From Ferruginibacter sp. (GTDB lineage: Bacteria; Bacteroidota; Bacteroidia; Chitinophagales; Chitinophagaceae): a stretch of 57,861 bases of DNA. Below the pieces are notes generated by a model. The model did not search any database. It was not told the origin of the DNA and saw nothing but the letters and a program-made list of their open reading frames with translations. Location of the stretch: assembly GCA_025352695.1 (NCBI GenBank), contig JANXSK010000067.1, forward strand, positions 1 through 57,861, written 5' to 3'. Positions 8,891 to 19,419 of this stretch are shown piece after piece. The position numbers were made by a program, and so were the translations under genes. Position 1 is the stretch's first letter; each line of letters opens with the position of its first letter.

Positions 8891-11077
8891 ATGCCTACAA
8901 AAAAAATACTGTTGATTCTATTCTTTCCCATGCAATTATTGGCCCAACAATTTAATGGTAAAGAAATAAGACAATGGCAACAGCAGGCAAAACAAGCAAC
9001 CATCACAAGGGACAATTGGGGCATTCCACATATCAATGGCAAAACTGATGCCGATGCCGTTTTTGGTTTATTGTATGCGCAATGCGAAGATGATTTTAAA
9101 AGAGTAGAATTAAATTATATTGAAAAGCTGGGCAGGATGGCGGAAATAAAAGGCGATGGCGTTTTATATGACGACTTGTTAGTACGATTATTAATTGATT
9201 CTACTGATGCGATAGCCGATTATAACAAAGCTGCTCCATGGCTAAAAAAATTATTGAATGCTTATGCTGGCGGCATCAACTATTATTTGTATAAACATCC
9301 CGAAGTAAAACCGCTGATGCTTACCAGGTTTAAAGCATGGTATCCTTTGTTATGGACAGATGGCAGTATTGGTGCTATTAATACAGCTGACATTTCTACA
9401 GCAGAATTAAAAAAAATTTATAGTGGAGATAAAACGATTGCAATTGCTTCAACAAAAGATCCTGATCAGCAAACAGGTTCCAATGGATTTGCTTTTGGAC
9501 CTTCCGTAACAACATCTGGTAATGCCATCCTGTACATCAATCCGCACGTAACTTTTTATTTTCGTCCCGAAGTACAAGTTACTAGCCAGGAAGGTTTAAA
9601 TGTATATGGTGCAGTAACCTGGGGACAATTTTTTGTGTACCAGGGTTTTAATGAACATTGCGGCTGGATGCATACAAGTAACAATGTAGATGTAGCAGAT
9701 TTATACGAAGAAAAAATAATCACTAAAAAAAAACAACTTTTTTACGAATACAACCACCAGTTAAAACCAGTGATAGAAAAGAAAATTGCACTAAGATTTT
9801 TACAAAACGGGCGCTTGGAAACTAAAAATATTACTGCCTATTACACTCACCATGGCCCAATTATGGCAAAACGAAATAACAAATGGATAAGCCTTAAATC
9901 TTTTAACCGTTCTACTATCAGTTTACAACAAAGCTGGCTGCGTACCAAGGCCACTTCTTTTGAAACATATAAAAAAACGATGGACATGAAAGGCAATACC
10001 AGCAACAATACCGTGTATGCAGATGATAAAGGAAACATCGCTTACTGGCATGGTAATTTTATTCCGGTAAGAAATAAAAAATTAAACTGGGCAAAGCCGG
10101 TAGATGGTAGTGTAACTGCCACCGAATGGAAAGGGTTACATAAACTGGATGACATTGTTCATGTGTACAATCCATCCAATGGCTGGTTACAAAATTGCAA
10201 TTCCACCCCATTTTCTGTTGCCGGCAATAACAGTCCAAAAAAAGAAAATTACCCCAATTATATGGCGCCTGATGGAGAAAATTTCAGGGGCGTAAATGCA
10301 GTGAGAATTTTAAGCAACGAAAAACAATATACGATTGACAAAGTGATTGCAAAAGGATACGATACTTATCTTGCAGCCTTTGAAGTATTGGTGCCAGCAT
10401 TGGTGAAATCATTTGAAAAAAATTATTCAGATAAGGACGCTATTTACAATCAACTAAAGGAACCTATTGCTATTTTAAAGAGTTGGGATTATCATGCTGG
10501 TGAGCTATCTGTAGCCACAACACTCGCTATTGAATGGGCGCAAAAATTAGACCCGGCTATACAAAAAGTTTACACAGACGAAGGTGAAACGGACCAGGTA
10601 ACAAGCACCAAAAAAATGGCTGCTACTGCATCGTCCATTCAATTGGTTATGCCATTGTTAACTGTTATAAAAGAGCTTACCAGCAAATTTGGTAAATGGC
10701 AAATTCCCTGGGGAGATATCAACCGCTACCAGCGAATCAGCAATGACATACCTGAAAAATATACGGATAGTTTACCAAGCATCCCGGTAGGTTTTGCTTC
10801 TGCGCTTTGGGGACAGATACCCGCCTTTAAAAGCAATTATTTCACCGGTAATAAAAAGCGATATGGCATAGGAGGCAACAGCTTTATCTGCGCCGTGGAG
10901 TTTGGTAAAAAAGTAACAGCAAAATCTTTACTCGCCGGTGGTGAAAGTGGATATCCTGCATCCAAACATTTTAAAGACCAGGCTGAAATGTACACCCATG
11001 GCGAATTTAAGGACGTATTGTTTTATCCGGAAGATATTGAAAAACAGGTGGAAAGAATTTATCATCCGGGAGAATGA
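8891..11077 (+). CDS. Penicillin acylase family protein (Ntn hydrolase)
   Basis: A 728-aa precursor with a signal peptide ending LLAQ. The alpha-chain motif ITRDNWGIPHI occurs near residue 38. A spacer is followed by G196-S197-N198-G199, where Ser197 is the expected autocatalytic cleavage site and N-terminal nucleophile of the beta chain, then the typical YINPHV. Members hydrolyse amide bonds of penicillins, N-acyl-homoserine lactones or other acyl amides in the periplasm. Substrate cannot be told from sequence; quorum-signal degradation is one possibility. It stands alone, divergent from the PQQ dehydrogenase gene with about 255 bp between them, and a fold-back repeat starts 12 bp after its stop. 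Confidence 0.87.
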   Translation: MPTKKILLILFFPMQLLAQQFNGKEIRQWQQQAKQATITRDNWGIPHINGKTDADAVFGLLYAQCEDDFKRVELNYIEKLGRMAEIKGDGVLYDDLLVRLLIDSTDAIADYNKAAPWLKKLLNAYAGGINYYLYKHPEVKPLMLTRFKAWYPLLWTDGSIGAINTADISTAELKKIYSGDKTIAIASTKDPDQQTGSNGFAFGPSVTTSGNAILYINPHVTFYFRPEVQVTSQEGLNVYGAVTWGQFFVYQGFNEHCGWMHTSNNVDVADLYEEKIITKKKQLFYEYNHQLKPVIEKKIALRFLQNGRLETKNITAYYTHHGPIMAKRNNKWISLKSFNRSTISLQQSWLRTKATSFETYKKTMDMKGNTSNNTVYADDKGNIAYWHGNFIPVRNKKLNWAKPVDGSVTATEWKGLHKLDDIVHVYNPSNGWLQNCNSTPFSVAGNNSPKKENYPNYMAPDGENFRGVNAVRILSNEKQYTIDKVIAKGYDTYLAAFEVLVPALVKSFEKNYSDKDAIYNQLKEPIAILKSWDYHAGELSVATTLAIEWAQKLDPAIQKVYTDEGETDQVTSTKKMAATASSIQLVMPLLTVIKELTSKFGKWQIPWGDINRYQRISNDIPEKYTDSLPSIPVGFASALWGQIPAFKSNYFTGNKKRYGIGGNSFICAVEFGKKVTAKSLLAGGESGYPASKHFKDQAEMYTHGEFKDVLFYPEDIEKQVERIYHPGE

Positions 11078-11088
11078 TGTCATAAATC

Positions 11089-11183
11089 GTCTGAATCACG
11101 GATTAAACGGATTTATGGATTTCACTGATTTTTACAGGCCGGTTCCGTGTAATCTTTTAATCCAATAAATCTGAGATTCAGAC
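11089..11183. repeat. Fold-back dispersed repeat with GTCTGAATC / GATTCAGAC ends
   Basis: The terminal 9-mers GTCTGAATC (11089-11097) and GATTCAGAC (11175-11183) are perfect inverted copies. The interior carries staggered copies of a GGATT-type word (ACGGATTAAACGGATTTATGGATT) and, on the other arm, its complement, so the whole unit can fold into a long imperfect hairpin. From memory, this sequence type recurs in intergenic regions of many Bacteroidota genomes. It sits between the acylase gene and the decayed beta-glucosidase gene. Confidence 0.7.
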
Positions 11184-11203
11184 AGCAGGCCATTCAGTAG
11201 CAT

Positions 11204-12587
<1,384 letters not shown>

Positions 12588-12930
12588 TTTATATTATTTT
12601 TCCATTTTTAAAAATGCTTTAATAAAATGAAAGCCATCCAATTATTAATAACCGCCAAGTTATACAATTTATATAAATCTTATTTACTATTGCAGTCGTT
12701 CTTGCCCATGTAACGTCTAGATAATCTGACAGCGTTTATTTTAATTGAATAAATCTTATAAAAAGAACTTCCTTATTTTAGCTAAATACTAATACTTTTT
12801 TAATTTTTATTATTCATATTTAACAGGACGACTTATAAAATATAATTTATTGAAAAATATTGTTTTACTTAAGCCCTATAATTATGTATGTATTGCCGAA
12901 ATCATTTTTGAAATCTTCTAATACCAAAAA
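12588..12930. other. AT-rich intergenic region
   Basis: A 343-bp gap between the start of the broken GH1 gene and the divergent symporter gene. It must hold the symporter promoter, but I see no convincing TTTG / TAnnTTTG pair, no RNA gene and no small ORF. Confidence 0.5.
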
Positions 12931-14862
12931 ATGTATATTCTATCAACGATTGACTTACTAATTATTCTTGCCTATTTTGCCTTAATGATCTTCCTTGGCT
13001 TTTACATGAAAAACAGGGCAAAAAAAAGTAAAGATGCTTACCTGATGGCGGGAAAATCTTTACCGTGGTATGCATTGGGCTTAAGCGATGCAAGTGATAT
13101 GTTCGATATTAGTGGCACCATTTTACTAACAAGTATGGCTTTTTTATATGGATTTAAAAGTGTTTTTATTCCGTGGATGTGGCCAATATTTAACCAGATT
13201 TTTTTAATGGTTTTTTTAAGCCGGTGGTTGCGACGTAGCAATGCCACTACAGGTGCAGAATGGTTGAAAACACGTTTTGGTCTTACTGACAGAGGTGTTG
13301 GCCAAAGCCATAAAGTGGTAGTTACCTTTGCCTTGATTTTATGTGTTGGCTATATGGCGTATGCTTTTGTTGGTGTGGGCGAATTTTTACAAATTTTTCT
13401 TCCCTACGAAAGACTTAAAGATACTTTCACTTTTTTAAATCATGGTGAAAATGTTTTTACTGCTGGTTCAGATAAATACCGTGCAGCCTTGGAAATTTCC
13501 AAACATAGTACAGCTCAATTTTATGGTGTTTCTATATGCCTGATCGCTATGATGTATAGTATCCTGGGTGGTATGCATGGCATTGTACTGGCGGATGTGA
13601 TCAAGTATATGATCATGATAATCTGTTCGTTTTTTGTTGGCATCATTGCCATGCGGCATCTGAGTGCGACTGGTGTAAATTTATTGGAAAAGGTTCCCAA
13701 AGGATGGGACTCTCCCTTCTTTGGTATGGATCTCGGCTTGGACTGGACCAATAAATTAGACGAAGCAAAAATCAAACTGGAAAAAGATGGCTACCAGTTA
13801 TTCTCTGCCATTATGGGTATGATGTTGTTTAGTGGTATAATGAAGAGCTTGGCAGGTCCTGCTCCTAACTATGATTGCCAGAAAATATTGAGTACCAAAA
13901 GCCCGGAAGAAGCGGCTAAAATGAGTGGATTTATTTCGGTGATACTGATGCCGGTAAGATATTTTATGACCATGGGTCTTTGCGTTATGGGTATCCTTTA
14001 TTTTAAAGACCTTGATATGCGCAATGGTACAGACGGCCTTATGAATTTCGAAAATATCATGCCTTCTGTTATCAGTAAATTTTTACCGGTTGGTTTAATA
14101 GGGTTGGTACTGGCCGGTTTTTTAGGTGCCTTCATGAGCAACTTTAGTGGTACTTTAAATGCAGGACAAGCTTATATTGTAAATGATATTTACCTAAAGT
14201 ATTTTAACCCTAAAGCCGACCGTAAAAAGATTATTGTAATGAGTTACATGAGCGGTATTGTGATGGTAATTTTAGGGATTGGTTTGGGATTACTTATTAA
14301 AGATGTGAACATGATATTTAACATCATTACTGCAGGTTTATACGGGGGCTTTGTTTGCGCCAATGTATTAAAATGGTACTGGTGGCGCTTTAATGCCAAT
14401 GGCTTTTTTTACGGTATGCTTGCGGGGATTGTTGTGAGTGCCATACCTCCATTGTTGAGTGTAACCGGCTTTACCACTTACTTTGATGGAACACGTATGT
14501 TGTATTTCTTTCCATTATTTATAATTATTCAATTTGTTGCCTGCATTATTGGAACCTACAGCGCACCCCCAACAGATACGGCAACATTATTGAACTTTTA
14601 TAAAACCGTTAGGCCGTGGGGTTTTTGGAAACCAATTCACAAAATAGCCGTAACTGAAGATCCTTTTCTTGAGGCCAATAAAAATCTACCCATCAATATA
14701 TTCAATATTGTACTTGGTATTTTTGGTCAAATTTTATTAATGTTATTGCCTATGTATCTTATTTTAAATCAGTGGACGGGCTTAAGTATTGTGCTTGCAT
14801 TAACAACAGTTATATTTATAATTATGAAGCGAACATGGTGGAACCGGTTAAAAGATTTTTAA
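12931..14862 (+). CDS. Sodium:solute symporter family protein
   Basis: A 643-aa inner-membrane transporter of the SSS family. The N-terminus MYILSTIDLLIILAYFALMIFLG is the first membrane helix, followed by the family hallmark DAYLMAGKSLPWYALGLS and about 13-14 further hydrophobic segments. The family couples Na+ entry to uptake of sugars, amino acids or similar solutes. The neighbouring GH1 pseudogene makes a sugar substrate plausible, but this is inference. The start ATG 12931 gives a complete first helix. About 130 bp without a T-tailed hairpin on the plus strand separate it from the convergent fasciclin gene. Confidence 0.9.
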   Translation: MYILSTIDLLIILAYFALMIFLGFYMKNRAKKSKDAYLMAGKSLPWYALGLSDASDMFDISGTILLTSMAFLYGFKSVFIPWMWPIFNQIFLMVFLSRWLRRSNATTGAEWLKTRFGLTDRGVGQSHKVVVTFALILCVGYMAYAFVGVGEFLQIFLPYERLKDTFTFLNHGENVFTAGSDKYRAALEISKHSTAQFYGVSICLIAMMYSILGGMHGIVLADVIKYMIMIICSFFVGIIAMRHLSATGVNLLEKVPKGWDSPFFGMDLGLDWTNKLDEAKIKLEKDGYQLFSAIMGMMLFSGIMKSLAGPAPNYDCQKILSTKSPEEAAKMSGFISVILMPVRYFMTMGLCVMGILYFKDLDMRNGTDGLMNFENIMPSVISKFLPVGLIGLVLAGFLGAFMSNFSGTLNAGQAYIVNDIYLKYFNPKADRKKIIVMSYMSGIVMVILGIGLGLLIKDVNMIFNIITAGLYGGFVCANVLKWYWWRFNANGFFYGMLAGIVVSAIPPLLSVTGFTTYFDGTRMLYFFPLFIIIQFVACIIGTYSAPPTDTATLLNFYKTVRPWGFWKPIHKIAVTEDPFLEANKNLPINIFNIVLGIFGQILLMLLPMYLILNQWTGLSIVLALTTVIFIIMKRTWWNRLKDF

Positions 14863-14938
14863 ACATTCCCTGATCTTAATTTCAAAGCAGCGATTTTTTA
14901 TAGATTTAATACCCTTTTCAAAAATATTTTATACAATA

Positions 14939-14966
14939 ATGTGGCTCCGAAAAATAGGAACCACAT
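14939..14966 (-). terminator. Hairpin at the end of the fasciclin gene
   Basis: On the minus strand, ATGTGGTTCC and GGAGCCACAT pair (10 bp, one G-U) around an 8-nt loop, 27 bp after the fasciclin stop. The following T-run is poor, so this is a moderate call. Confidence 0.5.
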
Positions 14967-14992
14967 CATCAATTTATAATAAAAATTAATTC

Positions 14993-15565
14993 TTATTTAG
15001 GAAGTAATACATGATCTATAACATGAATCACACCATTACTTTGATCTACATCAGCGATGGTAACATAAGCAATTCCACCTTTTTCATCTTCGATAGCTAC
15101 TTTTTTTCCTTTCATTGTTGCATTTAATTTCCCTCCTGCTACTGTTGTTAAAATTGCAGTACCATTACCTGCTTTAATTAAATTAACCAGTTCTTTTGAA
15201 CTTACTTTTCCTGCAACTACATGGTAGGTTAAAATACCTGACAGCATAGCTTTATTTTCTGGCTTTAACAATGTAGCCACTGTTCCTGCGGGTAACAAAT
15301 CAAAAGCGGCATTGGTAGGGGCGAATACGGTAAACGGGCCAGGACTTTGCAAAGTTTCTACAAGGCCTGCTGCTTTTACGGCTGCTACCAAAGTAGTATG
15401 ATCTTTACTGTTAACTGCATTCGAAACAATATCTTTTGAAGGATACATTGCAGCACCGCCAACCATTTTTGTTTTTTCATTCGACATTTTGTCCATTTGA
15501 GCAAAAGAAGCATTTGTAAATAATGCCGCCGTTGCAATAATCATTAATGTTTTAAACTTTTTCAT
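14993..15565 (-). CDS. Secreted fasciclin (FAS1) domain protein
   Basis: A 190-aa exported protein: signal peptide MKKFKTLMIIATAALFTNASFA, a short Lys/Met-rich linker, then one FAS1 domain over roughly residues 50-190. FAS1 hallmarks are GPFTVFAPTNAAFDLLP, LTYHVVAGK and the C-terminal GVIHVIDHVLLPK. FAS1 proteins mediate adhesion or cell-surface interactions. The gene lies 260 bp downstream of the anti-sigma gene on the same strand. In mycobacteria the SigK/RskA pair controls the fasciclin-like MPT70/MPT83, so this gene is a candidate target of the sigma factor here. That link is an analogy, not shown by the sequence. Confidence 0.92.
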   Translation of the reverse strand: MKKFKTLMIIATAALFTNASFAQMDKMSNEKTKMVGGAAMYPSKDIVSNAVNSKDHTTLVAAVKAAGLVETLQSPGPFTVFAPTNAAFDLLPAGTVATLLKPENKAMLSGILTYHVVAGKVSSKELVNLIKAGNGTAILTTVAGGKLNATMKGKKVAIEDEKGGIAYVTIADVDQSNGVIHVIDHVLLPK

Positions 15566-15825
15566 TGTGTTGATTTTAATGTTAATTTTTTTAAATTATT
15601 CAATTATTTTATACATCTACGTGACTTGATAAAGAATGGATTTTTATTTTTTAAAAAAGCAGTATTTTATTTTTAGAGTGCTATTTTGTTTAATAAGACA
15701 GCAAGGAAAAATTGCTTTTTTGAAACAATTTAATAATAGAAGGAAGCAAAAAAAATGTAGAAAGATTTAAGCAAAAAAATATCGGTTTAATAAGCCGGCT
15801 TAATAAATATAAAAAAAATTTAAGA

Positions 15826-16623
15826 TTACATTTTACCCATCACAAACATAGGACCTTTGGGTGCTGTATTACCAGACTGGGTTTCAAGCGTTACGGCAAA
15901 AGCTTCAACTTTACCAAAAGTTTTCATTTTCTGAATACGGTATTTGTCTCCCTTTTTTGAAGTTAAAATCATACCGCCATCTACCGGCTTACCATCTACA
16001 ATAGCCCATAATTGGTATTGCATGCCTTTGGGCGTTTCAGGTAAATCACTGGGATCTATGTACACTTCACCCGTATTTTCCATCCAAAATATTTTTGCGG
16101 CAGCATCTGGAGCTGCATCTAAACCGTGTAGAGAAACAGGTTTGCTATATTTGCTTTGTACGATCTGCAAATCGCCCTCTATTAACTTGTTTTCCTCTTT
16201 TAAACTGGCAAGTTCTTTTGCTGTTTGTTCAAGATTTGTAGCGGTTTTGTTACGCTGATTGAACATTGATATATTGATGGCAATACTTCCAAGTAATAAA
16301 GCTACAGAAGCCGCTGTAGCAAATTTCCAGTAAGGCCTGGTTGAAATAATTTTTGCAGTTGAAGTATCTGTCAGCTTAAATACTTTTTCTACAGTGCTCT
16401 CCTTATTAATACGTAGAAATATTTTTTCTTTTACTAGAGGATTTGGTTGAACTGAAAATGTTTTTGCGTACAATTCTATTCCTGCTTCAATTTGTGCAAG
16501 TTCATTAGCTACCTCGGGATATTGTTGTAAATATAATTGTACTTCATTTACCTCTTCTTGAGAAGCAAGTCCTGTAGCGTACAACTCCAATATTCCTGAT
16601 AATATAATTTCTTTTGATTCCAA
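15826..16623 (-). CDS. RskA-like anti-sigma factor
   Basis: A 265-aa single-pass membrane protein. A cytoplasmic N-terminal part (1-100) would bind the sigma factor, one helix spans about 101-120 (FATAASVALLLGSIAINISM), a coiled-coil-like stretch follows, and the periplasmic C-terminal domain carries GEVYIDPSDLPETPKGMQYQLW, the signature of the RskA / anti-sigma-K C-terminal family. No ATG is available: the frame opens with TTG at 16623, immediately after the sigma gene's TAA. This zero-gap junction implies translational coupling and fixed stoichiometry with the sigma factor. The protein would hold the sigma factor at the inner membrane until proteolysis. Confidence 0.88.
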   Translation of the reverse strand: MESKEIILSGILELYATGLASQEEVNEVQLYLQQYPEVANELAQIEAGIELYAKTFSVQPNPLVKEKIFLRINKESTVEKVFKLTDTSTAKIISTRPYWKFATAASVALLLGSIAINISMFNQRNKTATNLEQTAKELASLKEENKLIEGDLQIVQSKYSKPVSLHGLDAAPDAAAKIFWMENTGEVYIDPSDLPETPKGMQYQLWAIVDGKPVDGGMILTSKKGDKYRIQKMKTFGKVEAFAVTLETQSGNTAPKGPMFVMGKM

Positions 16624-17175
16624 TTATTTGTCTTGTAGTAATTTTCTTAATTCTATTATTGCAGTACGCATTCTTGTTTTTACAGTGCCTAATGGTATTC
16701 CAAGCTCTTTTGCTATTTCATCCTGTGTATATCCATTAAAATAAGCCATGTCAATAATTATTTTTTGATCAGGTTTTAAACTTTCAAGTTGTTTTCGGAG
16801 ACCCATCGAGTCAAACTTATTAATATTGATCGTACTATCATGTAAATTACTTACGGAATTTTCATCCCCCGAGATTTTACTTTGCTTTTTATATCCTTTA
16901 CTACGCAAGGTATCAATGGTAAGATTCCTTGTTAAATTAAGCATCCAGGTAAATAATCTTCCCTTAGATGAATCATAATTTGCAAAGTTATTCCATATTT
17001 TAATGAAGGCTTCCTGCAATATATCTTCAGCAAGTGAAATATCTTCTACCATACGAAAAATGATATTATTGAGTGCGGGGGCATAATTATCATATAAATA
17101 TGAAAATGCCTGCTTATTCTGGTGCTGCAATAAAGCTACCAGCTCGTCTTCTGTATATTTTTTTATTTCGTCCAA
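16624..17175 (-). CDS. ECF-type RNA polymerase sigma factor
   Basis: A 183-aa sigma-70 family protein with region 2 (AEDILQEAFIKIW, then GRLFTWMLNLTRNLTIDTLR) and region 4 (MAYFNGYTQDEIAKELGIPLGTVKTRMRTA). The regions are joined by an acidic/Ser-rich linker. The start is TTG at 17175: no in-frame ATG occurs until mid-region 2 and an in-frame TAA lies a few codons upstream. The anti-sigma gene abuts the stop. Together they form a SigK/RskA-like two-gene switch. Autoregulation is likely for this class but no promoter is obvious. Confidence 0.93.
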   Translation of the reverse strand: MDEIKKYTEDELVALLQHQNKQAFSYLYDNYAPALNNIIFRMVEDISLAEDILQEAFIKIWNNFANYDSSKGRLFTWMLNLTRNLTIDTLRSKGYKKQSKISGDENSVSNLHDSTININKFDSMGLRKQLESLKPDQKIIIDMAYFNGYTQDEIAKELGIPLGTVKTRMRTAIIELRKLLQDK

Positions 17176-17254
17176 AAAAGTAGGTTTCTTAAATTAAGTG
17201 GTTAAAAATAAAGAATTTTGAAATATCTTTTACTTTAACACCTTAAAATAAAAT

Positions 17255-17596
17255 ATGTTTTTAAAAGCTGCCCCAATTTTATGTGCTATTAATATTTCTA
17301 ATACAATTGAATTTTATAAATCTAAACTAGGATTTACAGCTATTAATTTTGGCAATTATGCTATTGTACAATTTGGGTATACCGAAATTCATTTTATTAT
17401 GATTGACAATAAAAAGAAATTTGAAAAAGGGAGTTGTTATATTTTTACAGATAATATTGAAGACCTGTATGCAGATTTGAGTGCCAAAGAATTAATTTAT
17501 CCTAAAGGGCAATTAATAGCTAAACCCAGGGGATATAAAGAATTTAGTATTTTGGATAACAATGGTAATTCTATATTTTTTGGCCAAAAAAAATAA
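17255..17596 (+). CDS. VOC (glyoxalase/bleomycin-resistance fold) protein
   Basis: A 113-aa soluble protein with the VOC beta-alpha-beta pattern: an N-terminal CAINISNTIEFYKSKLGF, a middle EIHFIMID strand, and a C-terminal EFSILDNNGNSIFFGQ strand where metal-binding His and Glu residues usually sit. The usual metal positions are only partly kept, and the length matches small bleomycin-binding or lyase-like members. The role is not predictable. It is divergent from the sigma factor gene, 79 bp apart. Confidence 0.82.
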   Translation: MFLKAAPILCAINISNTIEFYKSKLGFTAINFGNYAIVQFGYTEIHFIMIDNKKKFEKGSCYIFTDNIEDLYADLSAKELIYPKGQLIAKPRGYKEFSILDNNGNSIFFGQKK

Positions 17597-17741
17597 TGCA
17601 TATCAAATTGATTGCAAGTAGGTAAATAAGTAGTAATCTGCTTTTATCTTACAGATAGATTTTTAAATAGCTCAAAAATAGCGACTAAAATTAAATACTG
17701 AATTTTAAGAAATTCTAAAAAATAAAATAATTAGCCAGCTT

Positions 17742-18359
17742 TTAAATCACCTCTACTTGGTATACTGGACTAAATAAATACATTTTACCTGTTGCTACTT
17801 CTTTGCATTTAAATCGTTTTCTTATTTGTTCTTCCTTTGTAAAAACCCTGCCTCCTTTTATTTTAAATACTGCGCCTTGTGGTAGTGTTTCTATTAAAAT
17901 TACACCATCTTTTTTTTTATCATATTGATGCAATACTCTAAGCAATGACGCATCAGCGCAACTACTGGCAGCTGGATTTTGAAGTGTTTTAAACAATGTT
18001 TGCTGAATGTCGGCAGGGAAAATTTTTTTATCTAAGAAATGAGATAATATCTTACTAAATTCATTCTTCCACTCCTGCCCATGAGCCTGTACACGATGCC
18101 CATGCCGCTCGTAAGTAAACAAATGTGCCAACTCATGTAAAAGAGTTATTAAAAAAGAATAGGGGTTTAAAGTGCCGTTTACACTTATGCGGTGATTTTT
18201 ACCCAAATGAGCATTTCGAAAGTCGCCTAAAACTGTTTTGCGTTCACGGGTAATTGTTAATTGTACTTTATAATGAAGTAAATAATGAGACACTTCGTGA
18301 AAACTATCAGCTGGTAAATAATTTTTTAAATGGTGTAAAGGAGTTTCCTGTTTAGGCAT
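17742..18359 (-). CDS. SprT-like zinc metalloprotease domain protein
   Basis: A 205-aa protein with the zincin motif HELAH at residues 75-79, preceded by ITLL, and a probable third ligand His at 93 in QAHGQEW, as in SprT/Spartan-like proteins. The C-terminal part (FKIKGGRVFTKEEQIRKRFKC) replaces the Cys4 zinc ribbon of E. coli SprT. No signal peptide is seen, so it is cytoplasmic. Substrates of bacterial SprT proteins are mostly unknown. Its start overlaps the preceding membrane-protein gene by 8 bp, so they are co-transcribed. Confidence 0.85.
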   Translation of the reverse strand: MPKQETPLHHLKNYLPADSFHEVSHYLLHYKVQLTITRERKTVLGDFRNAHLGKNHRISVNGTLNPYSFLITLLHELAHLFTYERHGHRVQAHGQEWKNEFSKILSHFLDKKIFPADIQQTLFKTLQNPAASSCADASLLRVLHQYDKKKDGVILIETLPQGAVFKIKGGRVFTKEEQIRKRFKCKEVATGKMYLFSPVYQVEVI

Positions 18360-18747
18360 TTTTTTGTTTGTTCAGTTTTGTAATTAGGCTAACTTCTACC
18401 GCTAGGTAAATAAAATAAACAAACATGCCCGCAACTACAGTAACCTTACTAAATTTATCTTTCATTAAAAGCCAGTAAATAAAAATACCAATCATGCACA
18501 CAAACATTTTAATCATCATTCCCGCCATTACGCTTCTGATAAAAACATTGGGATTTTTGTTATCCAATGCTTTTTTTTGAATAAAAATAGTTATCAGTGA
18601 AAGTATCAGAAATAAACTGTTGGCTATTATCAACACATCTTTATCAATATGCCATTTTGCTAATAAAGAACTTGCTAAAAGAAAAAATCCATTACAAATT
18701 ACAAATACCAACAACAAGGGCAATAACACATTTGTTTTAGCCTTCAT
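18352..18747 (-). CDS. Small four-helix membrane protein
   Basis: A 131-aa protein with four hydrophobic segments at about 7-28, 37-56, 71-93 and 100-123 and a Lys-rich C-terminus. In many Bacteroidota a similar membrane protein lies between AtpZ and ATP synthase subunit a, next to bactofilin, and is sometimes called AtpI-like; that memory is the only basis for suggesting a relation. No ATP synthase genes are seen here. It lies 27 bp downstream of bactofilin and overlaps the SprT-like gene by 8 bp. Function unknown. Confidence 0.7.
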   Translation of the reverse strand: MKAKTNVLLPLLLVFVICNGFFLLASSLLAKWHIDKDVLIIANSLFLILSLITIFIQKKALDNKNPNVFIRSVMAGMMIKMFVCMIGIFIYWLLMKDKFSKVTVVAGMFVYFIYLAVEVSLITKLNKQKNA

Positions 18748-18774
18748 TAAATATAAATTATTTTTTAGTATTTA

Positions 18775-19179
18775 TTATTGATTTACTGCAGGAGCTAAAT
18801 CTATATTAAGCTCTACCACATTGGCACCCATATGGCAACGACCATTAAATGTAGCCGTTGGTTCAACTTCCAATTTTCCCGCATATATATCACCATCTAC
18901 TATACATTTACCTCTTAATTGCAGTATTTCCTTAATATCAACCAGACCAGTAATTTTACCCATTACATCAGCCTGTCTACCTTTTATAGATCCTTCAATT
19001 ACTCCATCTGAACCAAGTAAAATTTTGGCCTTTCCACTAATATTGCCAATTAAGGTGCCATCAATTCTAATATCGCCGGTACTATCAATATCACCGGTAA
19101 TAGTTGTACCTGCACCAATAATGGTAGTGCCTCCTACTGGAATTTCAGATGCAGAAGATTTCGATTTTGACTTAAACAT
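18775..19179 (-). CDS. Bactofilin (polymer-forming cytoskeletal protein)
   Basis: A 134-aa protein with an unstructured Lys/Ser-rich N-terminus and then the right-handed beta-helix DUF583 core: repeated six-residue turns such as TTIIGAGTTITGDIDSTGDIRIDGTLIGNI (given here across the turns) with Gly at turn positions, then a short tail. Bactofilins self-assemble into membrane-associated filaments that place envelope enzymes. Neighbours fit this: a small membrane protein downstream, a TM protein upstream, and PBP1A within 4 kb. It is the first gene of a minus-strand cluster running to the SprT-like gene. Confidence 0.93.
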   Translation of the reverse strand: MFKSKSKSSASEIPVGGTTIIGAGTTITGDIDSTGDIRIDGTLIGNISGKAKILLGSDGVIEGSIKGRQADVMGKITGLVDIKEILQLRGKCIVDGDIYAGKLEVEPTATFNGRCHMGANVVELNIDLAPAVNQ

Positions 19180-19419
19180 AACATTGATTTTTTTAGGTTT
19201 GGAACTTGTTGGTTTTTAAAACTTTCTTATAGAAATTTATATTTTATGTTTTTGTTGCCATTCAAGATAAGTAATATTTTAATCTAGTCACTTAAAAATC
19301 AATCAATAGGCACTTTATCCGCAGCCACTATTATAAATATTCCTTATACCATTTTTTAATCTTTGAAATAGAACAACGTTTAAATATTGTTCGTGGTATA
19401 AAATGTGTATTAAGTTTTT

